A stretch of DNA of 64,000 bases from Streptomyces cynarae (lineage in GTDB: Bacteria; Actinomycetota; Actinomycetes; Streptomycetales; Streptomycetaceae), in the NCBI RefSeq assembly GCF_025642135.1, contig NZ_CP106793.1, forward strand, positions 5,796,001 to 5,860,000, given 5' to 3'. The position numbers and the translations under genes were made by a program. The notes under the pieces were generated by a model. It searched no databases. It saw only the letters and a program-made list of their open reading frames with translations, and had not been told where the DNA came from. Position 1 is the first letter of the stretch; each line of letters opens with the position of its first letter. This document shows, piece after piece, positions 28,175-36,973 of the stretch.

Positions 28175-28489
28175 TCACTCGGGGGCGGTGTCCGGGCCGT
28201 CTCCCGGCGTGGCGCCTGGCGTCCGGCGCGGTTTCGACCACGGCCACCGCGGACGGCCGCCGGGGTCCCCCTCCGGGTCGTACTCGTACTTCCAGCCCGG
28301 GTGGAGACCGAACCTGCCGCTCGGGCCCGCCTGGACGCGACGGTAGACGAGGACGGCGGGCGAGGCGCCGGCCGCGTCCGGGACCGGCACGCGGTACACC
28401 TTCGGGGGGTGGCCGGTGACGCCGAGCAGGACGGGCAGGACGCGCCCGTCCAGGGGGCCGCCGACGAACGGGGTGTTTTGGCTCTTCAC
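28175..28489 (-). CDS. Hypothetical protein downstream of TetR regulator
   Basis: A 104-residue protein starting from GTG at 28489 (VKSQNTPFVGGPLDGRVLPV). The first 70 residues look folded, with strands and a WKYEYDPEG segment; the tail is Pro/Gly-rich and basic to acidic. I do not recognise a family. It begins 11 bp after the TetR gene on the same strand, so it is probably co-transcribed. The ribosome site is weak. Confidence 0.6.
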   Translation of the reverse strand: MKSQNTPFVGGPLDGRVLPVLLGVTGHPPKVYRVPVPDAAGASPAVLVYRRVQAGPSGRFGLHPGWKYEYDPEGDPGGRPRWPWSKPRRTPGATPGDGPDTAPE

Positions 28490-28499
28490 GGCACCAGTG

Positions 28500-29225
28500 T
28501 CACAGCAGGTGACCGGCGCCGCCGAGCACGGGCAGGACACGCCGGGCCAGGGCGCCGACGGGACCTTCGGCGCTCTCCAGGGCCAGCGCGGAGCGGACCA
28601 CCTCGGCGGTCTGCGCATCACGTCCCGCGGTGGCCACCAGTCCGGCCACGAACTGCTCCACCAGCCAGTCCCGCAACTCCTCGACCGGGGGCTCCTTGTC
28701 CTGGTCGAGCCAGATGAGGGAGGCGGCCTCGACGGAGGTGATCCACATCCGTACGGTCATCCGAAGCCCGGGGCCGGGGTCCTCGACGCCGAGGTGGGTG
28801 AGGATGTGCCCGGCCGCCGCCCGGCGCACGCCGTCGACTATGGCGGTGGTGCGGGACGTCTCGACCACGCTGCCGCCCTGGAGCAGGGCGCTGAAACCGG
28901 CGTCGTGCCGGGCGACGAAGGCGAGGTAGCGGTCGAGGGCGCGGGCGAGGCGGTGACTGAGCGGGCCCTCGGGGGGTTCGGCGAAGCACTGCCGGAGGTC
29001 GTCGGCGGCGGAGCGCAGCGCGGCCTCGTACAGCTGTTGCTTGCCGCCGGGGAAGTAGCGGTAGACGAGGGGGCGGGAGACGCCGGCAGCCTCGGCCACG
29101 TCGTCGAGGGAGACCTCCTCGGGGGCGCGGTGCGCGAAGAGGGTGAGCGCGGCGTCGAGGAGTTGCCTGCGGCGTTCTTCCACGCTGAGCCTTCGGTACG
29201 CGCGCGTGGGGGCCTCGGAGGTCAT
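28500..29225 (-). CDS. TetR-family transcriptional regulator
   Basis: A 241-residue regulator. The N-terminal HTH is clear: RRQLLDAALTLFAHRAPEEVSLDDVAEAAGVSRPLVYRYFPGGK (positions about 17-60), followed by a helical ligand-binding domain of about 180 residues. The ATG at 29225 (MTSEAPTRAY) is chosen because the longer frame upstream looks non-coding. It lies next to two divergent diiron oxygenase-like genes and may regulate them. Confidence 0.92.
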   Translation of the reverse strand: MTSEAPTRAYRRLSVEERRRQLLDAALTLFAHRAPEEVSLDDVAEAAGVSRPLVYRYFPGGKQQLYEAALRSAADDLRQCFAEPPEGPLSHRLARALDRYLAFVARHDAGFSALLQGGSVVETSRTTAIVDGVRRAAAGHILTHLGVEDPGPGLRMTVRMWITSVEAASLIWLDQDKEPPVEELRDWLVEQFVAGLVATAGRDAQTAEVVRSALALESAEGPVGALARRVLPVLGGAGHLL

Positions 29226-29414
29226 GTTCGCAGCGTAATCGTGTTGCCGGGAGGACGAGGCACCCGGAGCTGCAGCGGCCGTGCCCGGGGGCTGCGCCCC
29301 GGACCCCCATCGGCCTGAACGGCCTCGTCCTCGCTCTCCCCCCACTCTCGGCTTCGCCCGAGCATGGGGACCCCCACGACGGGCTGAAAACGCCGGCCCG
29401 AAGCCGAGACGTAC

Positions 29415-30344
29415 TCATGCCAGCAACCCGGACGACCTCCACAACCGTCGGCCCACACCCCTGAGCACACCGATGTCGTCCAGGAAGTCCGTCAGCCGCT
29501 TCGCTCCCGTCTGCATGACCTCCCGGCGGTGGCCGCTCGCCCTCACCTGGGCCATCGCCTCCCGCTTGTCCAGGCCCACGTTCGTGTAGACCTCCGGGTT
29601 CACGAAGGCCACCGAGAACACCCGTGCGAACTCGCCGGACGTGATGCGGGTGAACTCCTGCGACCACCGCGGAGCGGTCAGCATCTGGCGGCGCAGTTCC
29701 TCACGGGCGTAGCGGACGTGGCGGGCCTCCTCGACCACGTGGATACGGGTGACCCCGCGGATCAGCGGCTGCACCCGCTCGTCGGGGAACGTCAGCCGCT
29801 GCATCCAGTCCAGGACCTCCTCGCCCAGCAGGGTGGCCGTGAACGAGCCCGGCGTGGTCGAGATCGTCTTGAAGACGCGGCCCAGGTTCTGGTGCGCCCG
29901 GCTCACCGGGTACCACGGCGTGTCGCCGTGCGCGATCAGCCGGGCGAACATCTTCGAGTGCCGGCACTCGTCCTCGATCTCGGTCAGCGCATACCGCACG
30001 TGCGCGCTCGTCGCCGCCTTGTCGTAGATGTGCCGGACCAGCAGCTGCATCAGGATGATCTCGAACCAGATGCCCAGCGAGGCGAGCGCCGCGGCCTCGT
30101 GCTGGGAGAGCCGTATCCGCTGCTCCTGGCTCATCCGCCGCCACAGCGGTGTGTCGTACAGCGACACCAGCTCCGGGGGCCAGAACCACTTTCCTTCCTC
30201 GTAGGGCGCGTCCCAGTCCAGTTCCTCGTCCGGGTCGAAGGAGTGTTTGGCGGAGGAGGCGAGAAGCCGCTCCGCCACCTGCTCCCGGTCCTTGAGCAGT
30301 CCGAGCGCGTCGCGCAGCACGTCTGCTTCGGTCACGGTCGTCAT
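29415..30344 (-). CDS. AurF-like diiron oxygenase (p-aminobenzoate N-oxygenase family)
   Basis: A 309-residue helical protein with diiron-ligand motifs in the ferritin-like order: Glu in LSQHEAAALASLG, EIEDECRHSKMFAR, GEEVLDWMQ and VVEEARHVRYAREE. These Glu/His pairs match the AurF/CmlI oxygenases that oxidise aromatic amines, although many homologues act in unknown pathways. The ATG at 30344 (MTTVTEADVL) is preferred over one five codons upstream. It is divergent from a second ferritin-like gene; the 138-bp gap should hold both promoters. Confidence 0.85.
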   Translation of the reverse strand: MTTVTEADVLRDALGLLKDREQVAERLLASSAKHSFDPDEELDWDAPYEEGKWFWPPELVSLYDTPLWRRMSQEQRIRLSQHEAAALASLGIWFEIILMQLLVRHIYDKAATSAHVRYALTEIEDECRHSKMFARLIAHGDTPWYPVSRAHQNLGRVFKTISTTPGSFTATLLGEEVLDWMQRLTFPDERVQPLIRGVTRIHVVEEARHVRYAREELRRQMLTAPRWSQEFTRITSGEFARVFSVAFVNPEVYTNVGLDKREAMAQVRASGHRREVMQTGAKRLTDFLDDIGVLRGVGRRLWRSSGLLA

Positions 30345-30481
30345 CGCTGTGCCCACCACCTCGTCGTACGGGTCGGCTGTTACCCGCGGTCACGGTCTTA
30401 TGAGACTGCTTGTCAGCAACGACGTCAATCCCTTGCGTTCCACTTGTTGACGCCGCGTCTACCTCGTGTGAGCGTGTGCTC
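30345..30481. promoter_or_regulatory. Divergent promoter region between the two diiron genes
   Basis: This 137-bp gap contains an imperfect inverted repeat, GACGTCAA (30421-30428) facing TTGACGCC (30447-30454), separated by 18 bp; the right half could also be a -35 (TTGACG). No good -10 is found at the matching distance. It is the natural place for regulation by the nearby TetR protein, but this is inference. Confidence 0.4.
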
Positions 30482-31594
30482 ATGCCGACGTTTGAGCTGT
30501 ACGCCAAGGAGCCGGAGGAACCCCTCTGGCAGGTGCCCGCGAGTGGCGCTGCCCGCTTCAGCTGGGAGTACGACGACGGGCGCGACCGGCTGCTGGCCCT
30601 GTACCAGAAGGGCAAGGACAAGCAGTGGGACGGGCAGAAGCGGATCGACTGGGACCTGGAGGTCGACCCGTACGACCCGCTCGGCACCCCCGACGAGGCG
30701 ATGACCCTCTACGGGACGCCGTACTGGGCGAAGATGACCGACAAGGACAAGGGCGAACTGCGCAAACACTACGCCTCCTGGCAGTTCAGCCAGTTCCTGC
30801 ACGGCGAGCAGGGTGCGATGATCTGCGCGGCGCGGATCGTGGAGTCCGTCCCCGACCTCGACGCCAAGTTCTACTCGGCGACCCAGACCATGGACGAGGC
30901 GCGGCACGCGGAGATCTACGGCCGCTTCCTGCACGAGAAGATCGGGATGCTCTACCCGATCAACGACAACCTGCAGGCACTGCTCGGAGACACCCTGCGG
31001 GACAGCCGCTGGGACATGCCGTACCTCGGCATGCAGGTCCTCATCGAGGGCCTGGCGCTCGCCGCCTTCGGCATGATCCGCGACACGACCGACAAGCCGC
31101 TGCCCAAGCAGATCCTTGCGTACGTCATGCAGGACGAGGCCCGGCACGTGGCGTTCGGCCGCATGGCGCTGCGGGACTACTACAAGCAGCTCACGGACGC
31201 CGAACTGCGCGAACGCGAGGAGTTCGTCATCGAGGGCTGCTACCTGATGCGGGACCGGCTGCGCGGGGTGGAGGTGCTGGAGAACTTCGGCATCCCCAAG
31301 GCCGAGGCGGAGGCGTACAGCGAGAACTCCGAGTTCCTTCAGCTGTTCCGGCAGTTGCTGTTCAGCCGCATCGTCCCGTGCGTGAAGGACATCGGCCTGT
31401 GGGGCAAGCGCCTCCAGCAGGCCTACGTCGACATGGGCGTCTTCGAGATGGGCGACTCGAATCTGGACCTGCTGATGGCGCAGGACGAGGAGATCGCCGA
31501 GAAGCTGGATGCGGAGCGATTCGCGGCGGAGGAGAAGGAACGGGTCGCCGAGGTGGAGGAGGCGATCGAGGAGGGTCAGCGCCTCGGCGGCTGA
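30482..31594 (+). CDS. Ferritin-like diiron (ribonucleotide-reductase-R2-like) protein
   Basis: A 370-residue helical protein with two DEARH motifs (TMDEARHAEIYGRFL and MQDEARHVAFGRMAL) and upstream Glu ligands, typical of R2-like diiron oxygenases. A 60-residue N-terminal segment with Trp-rich stretches (EPLWQVPASGAARFSWEYDD) precedes it; the C-terminal 40 residues are very acidic and probably a coiled coil. The ATG at 30482 is chosen over an upstream in-frame start. Substrate unknown; it pairs with the divergent AurF-like gene. Confidence 0.85.
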   Translation: MPTFELYAKEPEEPLWQVPASGAARFSWEYDDGRDRLLALYQKGKDKQWDGQKRIDWDLEVDPYDPLGTPDEAMTLYGTPYWAKMTDKDKGELRKHYASWQFSQFLHGEQGAMICAARIVESVPDLDAKFYSATQTMDEARHAEIYGRFLHEKIGMLYPINDNLQALLGDTLRDSRWDMPYLGMQVLIEGLALAAFGMIRDTTDKPLPKQILAYVMQDEARHVAFGRMALRDYYKQLTDAELREREEFVIEGCYLMRDRLRGVEVLENFGIPKAEAEAYSENSEFLQLFRQLLFSRIVPCVKDIGLWGKRLQQAYVDMGVFEMGDSNLDLLMAQDEEIAEKLDAERFAAEEKERVAEVEEAIEEGQRLGG

Positions 31595-31675
31595 TCACTC
31601 GATCGACGGGCGAATCGGCATATTCCCCTGGGTACGCTGGCTCTGCCAGGCAGACTCCGCCGCATGGGAGCAATC

Positions 31676-32314
31676 ATGAGCGCCGCACGTGACTACGGTC
31701 TGGACGACGACTACGAGTGGGCTCGTCCGCCGGAGGGTGGCTGGACGGCGGACGACCTCGACAAGCTTCCCAATCTTCCTCCGCACACGGAGCTGATCGA
31801 CGGGAGTCTTGTCTTCGTGAGTCCGCAGACCGCTTTCCACTCGCGTGCCACGCGCTTGCTGGAGCACACCCTGCTGGCCCAGGTGCCGGTCGAGCTTGAC
31901 GTCATCCGGGAGATGACCATCAAGCTCGACAAGCGCAATCGACCGGAGCCCGACGTACTGGTTTTCCGTGCGGACGCCGATGCCGGTCCTCGGCAGACCT
32001 GGTACCGGCCGGAAGACATCGTCATCGCTGTCGAGGTCGTCTCGGAGGACTCGGAAGACCGGGACCGGGAGGTGAAACCGCGGAAGTACGCGCGGGCGGG
32101 CATCCCGCACTACTGGCGCGTCGAAGAGAACAAGGGTCTTCCGGTGGTGTACGTCTACGAACTCGACCCCGCAACCCAGGTCTACGGCCTGACCGGCATC
32201 TTCCACGACAAGCTGGAACTGACCGTCCCCTTCCCTCTCACCATCGACCTCACCGCCATCAACCGCCGCCCACCGGTCGCGCCTCCCCCGGAGGGAACGA
32301 CGTCCGCAGGGTGA
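31676..32314 (+). CDS. Uma2-family (DUF820) endonuclease-like protein
   Basis: A 212-residue protein of the restriction-endonuclease-fold Uma2 family. The core reads PHTELIDGSLVFVSPQ, RPEPDVLVFRAD, DIVIAVEVVSEDSEDRD and REVKPRKYARAGIPHYWRVE, giving the (E)-PD-ExK-like acidic/basic residues. Such genes are abundant in Streptomyces and their targets are unknown. The ATG at 31676 has GGGAG 7 nt upstream. Its 3' end overlaps the convergent DUF3291 gene by 56 bp. Confidence 0.87.
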   Translation: MSAARDYGLDDDYEWARPPEGGWTADDLDKLPNLPPHTELIDGSLVFVSPQTAFHSRATRLLEHTLLAQVPVELDVIREMTIKLDKRNRPEPDVLVFRADADAGPRQTWYRPEDIVIAVEVVSEDSEDRDREVKPRKYARAGIPHYWRVEENKGLPVVYVYELDPATQVYGLTGIFHDKLELTVPFPLTIDLTAINRRPPVAPPPEGTTSAG

Positions 32315-32732
32315 ACGCGTAGTCCGTCGGCCCGTGCGCGCGGAGGTGAAGCAGCCGCTCCTCCGCCTCCGCCACCGTCGGGCGGTGGCCCGCCCGGACC
32401 CACCACAGCGCCGTGAACGCCTCCTCGAGCCGCTCGAACCACTCCCGGCGCCGCGCCAGCATCTCCCGGTGCCGGCCCTGGTACATGAATGCCGTCAGGG
32501 CGTTCGTGTCCCGCCACATCGACATGTTGATGATCAGCCACTCGTCACCGAGGACGGGGATGTCCGTGGCGTTGCCCGAGTCGCTCTGCAGCCGCCACAC
32601 GAAACCGTCGGCCGCGTCCGCCGTCGCGTTCACCGGGTCCAGGGCCTCCACGAAGTCCTTCAACTGCGGTGAGTCCAGCGGGGCCTTGAGACGGGCGATG
32701 TTGACCTCGGCGAGTTCGTAGGTGGTCGTCAT
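32259..32732 (-). CDS. DUF3291-family protein
   Basis: A 157-residue protein resembling the DUF3291 dimeric alpha-beta barrel family: ELAEVNIARLKAPLDSPQLKDF at the start, SDSGNATDIPVLGDEWLIINMSMWRD and TALWWVRAGHRPTVAEA toward the end. The fold is like antibiotic-biosynthesis monooxygenases (ABM) but no activity is known. ATG at 32732; convergent overlap with the Uma2 gene. Confidence 0.85.
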   Translation of the reverse strand: MTTTYELAEVNIARLKAPLDSPQLKDFVEALDPVNATADAADGFVWRLQSDSGNATDIPVLGDEWLIINMSMWRDTNALTAFMYQGRHREMLARRREWFERLEEAFTALWWVRAGHRPTVAEAEERLLHLRAHGPTDYAFTLRTSFPPGEARPVGGG

Positions 32733-32790
32733 GACCGAACGGTAGGTCGGCCGGGCCGCCGGACGACAGTCCCCGTCTCAGCACCTGGAC

Positions 32791-34263
32791 TCAACCCCTG
32801 CCGTGCGGCCGGGAGTTGAGCACCGCCTCCATGACCGCCTTGGCGATCGGCGCCGCGTCCCCGCCCCCGCTGACCTCCCCCTGCCGGCCCGCGTCCTCCA
32901 CCACCACCGCGACCGCCACCGCCGGCTCGAGCGCGTCGTCCGCCTGTGCCCAGGAGATGAACCAGGCGTACGGCTTCCCGGAGTTGTCGACGCCATGCTG
33001 GGCCGTGCCCGTCTTGCCGCCCACTCGGGCGCCGGGGATCGCCGCGTTACGACCCGTTCCCTCCTGCACCACGTCCGTCATCATCTCCCGCAGCTGTTCC
33101 GCGGTGGCGGCGCTCATCGCCCGGTGCAGGGTGCGGGGCGTGGCCGTGGCGACCGTCTCGCCGTCCTTGGTCGTCGTCCGCTCCACCAGGTACGGCGCTT
33201 TCACATCGCCTCCGCAGGCCACGGTCGCCGCGACCATCGCCATCTGCAGCGGCGTCGCCCGGGTCTCGAACTGCCCGATCGAGGACAGCGCCAGCTGGGA
33301 GGCGTCCAGCTTCGGGTCGAACGTGCTCGGCGCCACCGCGAACGGCACCCTCAGCCTCCGCTCGTTGAACCCGAAGTTCGCCGCCGTGCCCGTCATGGTC
33401 TGCAGCCCCACCTCCCCGCCCAGCTTGGCGAACACCGTGTTGCACGACCAGGTGAAGGCGTACCGCAGCGACGCGTCCTCGCAGCCCTCGGTCTCGTTGG
33501 CCAGCTCGGTCGTCGTGCCGGGCAGCCGGTAGGGGTCGGGGGAGTCCGTCGGCGCGTCGAGGTCCGTCACCACCCCCGCCTCGAGGGCCGCCGCGGCCGT
33601 GACCACCTTGAACGTCGAACCGGGCGGATACGTCTGCCGGATCGCCCGGTCGAGCATCGGCCGCGCCGCGTCCCCGTTCAGCTTCTTCCAGGCCCGGGCC
33701 ACGGACGGCGACGTCCCGGACAGCTCCCCGGGGTCGTACGACGGCGTCGATACCAGCGCCAGGATCCGCCCCGTCGTCGGCTCGACCGCGGCGACCGCGC
33801 CCGCGCGCCCGGCCAGCCCCTGGTACGCCGCCCGCTGCGCCGCCCCGTTGAGCGTGGTGACGACATGGCCGCCGGGGATGCGCTTCCTCAGAACGCCGTT
33901 CCACAGGGGGAACGGATCGAGCAGCGGGTCGGTGCCCGACAGCAGCGCGTCCTCGGTGTGCTCCAGCAGCGTCGTCCCGTACACCTGGGAGGCGAAGCCG
34001 GTGACCGGCGCGTACAGCGGCCCGTCGGTGTAGGTGCGGGTGTGGCGGAACATGCCGCCCGTGTCCCGGGACCCGGTCACGGGGCGGCCGTCGACCAGGA
34101 TGTCGCCGCGGGGGCTGCCGTACCTGGCGATCATCTGCCGGCGGTTGGCGGGGTTGTCCTCGTAGCGGGCGGACTCGAGGATCTGCACCCGGGTGGCGTT
34201 CGCCAGCAGGGCGATCAGCAGCACCGCGCACAGGGCCGCCGCCCGGCGGATGTACCTGCTCAC
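32791..34263 (-). CDS. Class B penicillin-binding protein (PBP2/PbpA-like transpeptidase)
   Basis: A 490-residue membrane-anchored transpeptidase that cross-links peptidoglycan. A signal anchor (about 7-24, AALCAVLLIALLANATRVQI) is followed by the dimerisation domain and the penicillin-binding domain with SxxK (PPGSTFKVVT), SxN (TWSCNTVF) and KTG (GGKTGTAQHG). The GTG at 34263 overlaps the FtsW/RodA stop as GTGA, so both partners of the synthase complex are coupled. It is a second-locus PBP/SEDS pair of the type used in sporulation or polar growth (inference). Confidence 0.94.
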   Translation of the reverse strand: MSRYIRRAAALCAVLLIALLANATRVQILESARYEDNPANRRQMIARYGSPRGDILVDGRPVTGSRDTGGMFRHTRTYTDGPLYAPVTGFASQVYGTTLLEHTEDALLSGTDPLLDPFPLWNGVLRKRIPGGHVVTTLNGAAQRAAYQGLAGRAGAVAAVEPTTGRILALVSTPSYDPGELSGTSPSVARAWKKLNGDAARPMLDRAIRQTYPPGSTFKVVTAAAALEAGVVTDLDAPTDSPDPYRLPGTTTELANETEGCEDASLRYAFTWSCNTVFAKLGGEVGLQTMTGTAANFGFNERRLRVPFAVAPSTFDPKLDASQLALSSIGQFETRATPLQMAMVAATVACGGDVKAPYLVERTTTKDGETVATATPRTLHRAMSAATAEQLREMMTDVVQEGTGRNAAIPGARVGGKTGTAQHGVDNSGKPYAWFISWAQADDALEPAVAVAVVVEDAGRQGEVSGGGDAAPIAKAVMEAVLNSRPHGRG

Positions 34264-35600
34264 GGCGCGGCCGTCCTGTCGTACTGGCTGCGGGCCGAGT
34301 CGCTGATCCGGGTCAGCAGCGCCACGATGATCCAGTTGGTCACGAGCGACGAGCCGCCCTGCGCCAGAAACGGCATCGCCATGCCCGTCAGCGGGATCAG
34401 GCCCGTCACCCCGCCCGCGATCACGAACACCTGGAGCGCCACGATCGACGCGAGCCCCACGGCGAGCAGCCGCCCGAACGGGTCCCGCAGCGCCAGCCCC
34501 GCCCGGTAGCCGCGCTCCACCAGCAGCGCGTAGAGCAGGAACAGCGCGCACAGGCCGGTGAAGCCCAGTTCCTCGCCCGCCGTCGCCAGGATGAAGTCCG
34601 ACTTCACGGCGAAGCCGATCAGCACCGAGTGGCCGAGGCCGAGCCCGGTGCCGAGCGCGCCGCCGGCGGCGAACGCGAACAGCGACTGGGCGAGCTGGCC
34701 CGCGCCCTGGCCCGCCTCGATCGACGCGAAGGGGTGCAGCCAGTCCTCGACCCTGGCGTGCACGTGCGGCTCCAGCCGGCCCACGGCGAACGCGCCCACC
34801 ATCGCGAGCAGCAGACCGACCGCGATCCAGCCGGTGCGGCCCGTGGCGACGTACAGCAGCACCACGAACAGCCCGAAGAACAGCAGCGAGGTGCCGAGGT
34901 CGCGCTCCAGGACGAGGACGCCGACGCTCAGCAGCCAGATCGCCACCACCGGGCCGAGGACCCGCCCGGTGGGCAGCTGAAGCCGCCACACCTTGCGGCC
35001 CGTGAAGGCCAGCGCCTGCCGGTTGGCGGCCAGGTACCCGGCGTAGAAGAGCGCGAGCAGCAGCTTCGCGAACTCGCCCGGCTGGATGGAGAACCCGGCG
35101 ACCCTGAGCCAGATCCGGGCGCCGTTCACCGCCGGGAAGAAGATCGGCAGGGTGAGCAGGGCGAGCGCGGCGCCCCCGCACAGATAGGTGTAGCGCTGGA
35201 GCACCCGGTGGTGGCGCAACAGCAGGACGACGGCGATGAACAGCGCGACGCCGAGCGTCGACCAGGCCAGCTGGGTGGGGGCCGCCCGGTGGCTCGGGGT
35301 CTCCAGATCGAGGCGGTAGATCAGTACCAGGCCCACGCCGTTGAGCAGCACCGCGATGGGCAGCAGCAGGGGATCGGCGTACGGGGCGCGCAGCCGTACC
35401 GCGCAGTGCGCGAGCAGCGCGAGCGCGCCCAGCCCGGCGCCGTAGCGGAGCGCGCCGGGCGGGAGGGTGCCGTGCCGGGCGAGGCCGACGGCGCAGTAGC
35501 CGTACACCGACAGCAGCACGGCGAGGACGATCAGGCCGAACTCGGTTCCCCGGCGCCGGGGCAGGCGCAGCGCGGGGGCGGGGGCGTCCGCCGGCGTCAC
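34260..35600 (-). CDS. FtsW/RodA/SpoVE-family (SEDS) peptidoglycan glycosyltransferase
   Basis: A polytopic membrane protein of about 446 residues with roughly 12 membrane segments. SEDS hallmarks are visible: NGARIWLRVAGFSIQPGEFAKL, VLVLERDLGTSLLFFGLF, KSDFILATAGEELGFTG and the late GLIPLTGMAMPFLAQGGSSLV. I chose the GTG at 35600 because AGGAG lies 8 nt upstream; an ATG at 35633 lacks a ribosome site. It polymerises lipid II together with the class B PBP downstream. Confidence 0.94.
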   Translation of the reverse strand: MTPADAPAPALRLPRRRGTEFGLIVLAVLLSVYGYCAVGLARHGTLPPGALRYGAGLGALALLAHCAVRLRAPYADPLLLPIAVLLNGVGLVLIYRLDLETPSHRAAPTQLAWSTLGVALFIAVVLLLRHHRVLQRYTYLCGGAALALLTLPIFFPAVNGARIWLRVAGFSIQPGEFAKLLLALFYAGYLAANRQALAFTGRKVWRLQLPTGRVLGPVVAIWLLSVGVLVLERDLGTSLLFFGLFVVLLYVATGRTGWIAVGLLLAMVGAFAVGRLEPHVHARVEDWLHPFASIEAGQGAGQLAQSLFAFAAGGALGTGLGLGHSVLIGFAVKSDFILATAGEELGFTGLCALFLLYALLVERGYRAGLALRDPFGRLLAVGLASIVALQVFVIAGGVTGLIPLTGMAMPFLAQGGSSLVTNWIIVALLTRISDSARSQYDRTAAP

Positions 35601-35683
35601 GGTCCTCGCTCCTGGCGTTCCGGGCGGGATCATGTGCGGAACGTAGCAAGCGGTAAGCGGTATGTCCTGTTATGCCGGGGCAA

Positions 35684-36973
35684 TCAGCCCGTTCCGGTAC
35701 TCATTGGCGTCTCGGGGAGGGAGAGCGTGGCCATGGCCCCGCCGTCCGGCGCGTTGGCGAACTCCAGCCGGGCGCCCAGCACCTCCGCCTGCCCGCGCGC
35801 GATCGTCAGTCCGAGGCCGTGCCCCTTCGCGCTGCCCTCGGTGCGGAACCGCTGCGGCCCGTGTGCCAGCAGGTACTCCGGATAACCGTCCCCGTGGTCC
35901 CGGACGGTGACCCGCGCACCGTCGACCGTCAGCACGACCGGGCCCCGCCCGTGCCGGTGCGCGTTCGCCAGCAGGTTGCCGAGCACCCGCTCCAGCCGCC
36001 GCCGGTCGGTCGCCACGCACACGTCCCGCACCACCCGGACCTCGGCCGGGGTGCCGGAGGCCCGCACCACCCGCTGCGCCAGCGGCGCGAGCCGCTCCTC
36101 GGCCAGCTCCAGGCGTTCGCCGCCCGCGTCCAGGCGGGAGATCTCCAGCAGGTCCTCGGTGAGCGTGCGCAGCGCCGCCACCCGGTCCCGCACCAGCTCG
36201 GTCGGCCGCCCGGGCGGCAGCAGCTCGGCCGCCGCGTGCAGCCCGGTCAGCGGGGTGCGCAGTTCATGCGCCACGTCCGCGGTGAACCGCTGCTCGCTCA
36301 GCAGCTTGCCCTGCAGCGTGGCCGCCATCGTGTCCAGGGCGCCCGCGACCGCGGCCACTTCGTCCTGGGGGCGCGCCGGATTCCTCGCGCGCCGGTCGTT
36401 CACGCGCGCGTCGAGGTCGCCCGCGCTGATCCGCCGGGCCACCTGCGCGGTCGCCTGCAGCCGCCGGGTCACCCGGGTCACCGCGAACGCTCCCACGCAC
36501 AGCGTCGCGCCGCTCGCCAGCGCCGAGGACCACACGATCGCCTCGTCCAGGGCGTCGATGATGCGGGCGCCCTGCGCGTAGTCGACCTGCACGGCCAGCG
36601 CCCGGCCGCCGTCGGCCGGGCCCGCCGCCCACATCGTGGGCTGCGGATCCTGGGTCCCGACCATCGTGCCGCGGTACCCGTCCGCCGCCAGTTCCCGCAG
36701 CGGCGCCGGCAGTCCCGGCGGGTCGACACCCGCGCCGTGCGGCAGCCGGTCGCCCGCCTCGTAGGCCTGCGTCACCTCCGTCAGCCGGGCCAGTGCCCGG
36801 CCGCGGGCCTCACCGACGGTCCGGTCGGTGACCTGGACATGGACGAGCACGCCGAGCAGCGCGGCCAGACCACAGCACATGACGGTGATGAAGGCGGCCG
36901 CCTTCCAGGTCAGCGTGCCGGTCCAGCGCGGCAGCCGGCCGAGCGTGCGACAACCACGTCCCAGGGGCCTCAT
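35684..36973 (-). CDS. Orphan membrane sensor histidine kinase
   Basis: A 429-residue kinase with two membrane segments (about 22-46 and 165-185) around an extracytoplasmic domain of about 115 residues, then HAMP, H-box (FTADVAHELRTPLTGLHAAAE), N-box (LGNLLANAHRHGRG), a G1 box VRDHGDGYPEYLL and GHGLGLTIARGQAE. No response regulator is adjacent. It overlaps the upstream lipoprotein gene by ATGA, so that exported protein may be its sensing partner. It lies next to the SEDS/PBP genes, suggesting envelope sensing (inference). Confidence 0.92.
   Translation of the reverse strand: MRPLGRGCRTLGRLPRWTGTLTWKAAAFITVMCCGLAALLGVLVHVQVTDRTVGEARGRALARLTEVTQAYEAGDRLPHGAGVDPPGLPAPLRELAADGYRGTMVGTQDPQPTMWAAGPADGGRALAVQVDYAQGARIIDALDEAIVWSSALASGATLCVGAFAVTRVTRRLQATAQVARRISAGDLDARVNDRRARNPARPQDEVAAVAGALDTMAATLQGKLLSEQRFTADVAHELRTPLTGLHAAAELLPPGRPTELVRDRVAALRTLTEDLLEISRLDAGGERLELAEERLAPLAQRVVRASGTPAEVRVVRDVCVATDRRRLERVLGNLLANAHRHGRGPVVLTVDGARVTVRDHGDGYPEYLLAHGPQRFRTEGSAKGHGLGLTIARGQAEVLGARLEFANAPDGGAMATLSLPETPMSTGTG

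Noticed and set aside
32791..35649. A single 952-codon frame joining the FtsW/RodA region and the PBP
   Set aside because: The first part is a shadow of the FtsW/RodA gene; the PBP begins at GTG 34263 with a 4-bp overlap.
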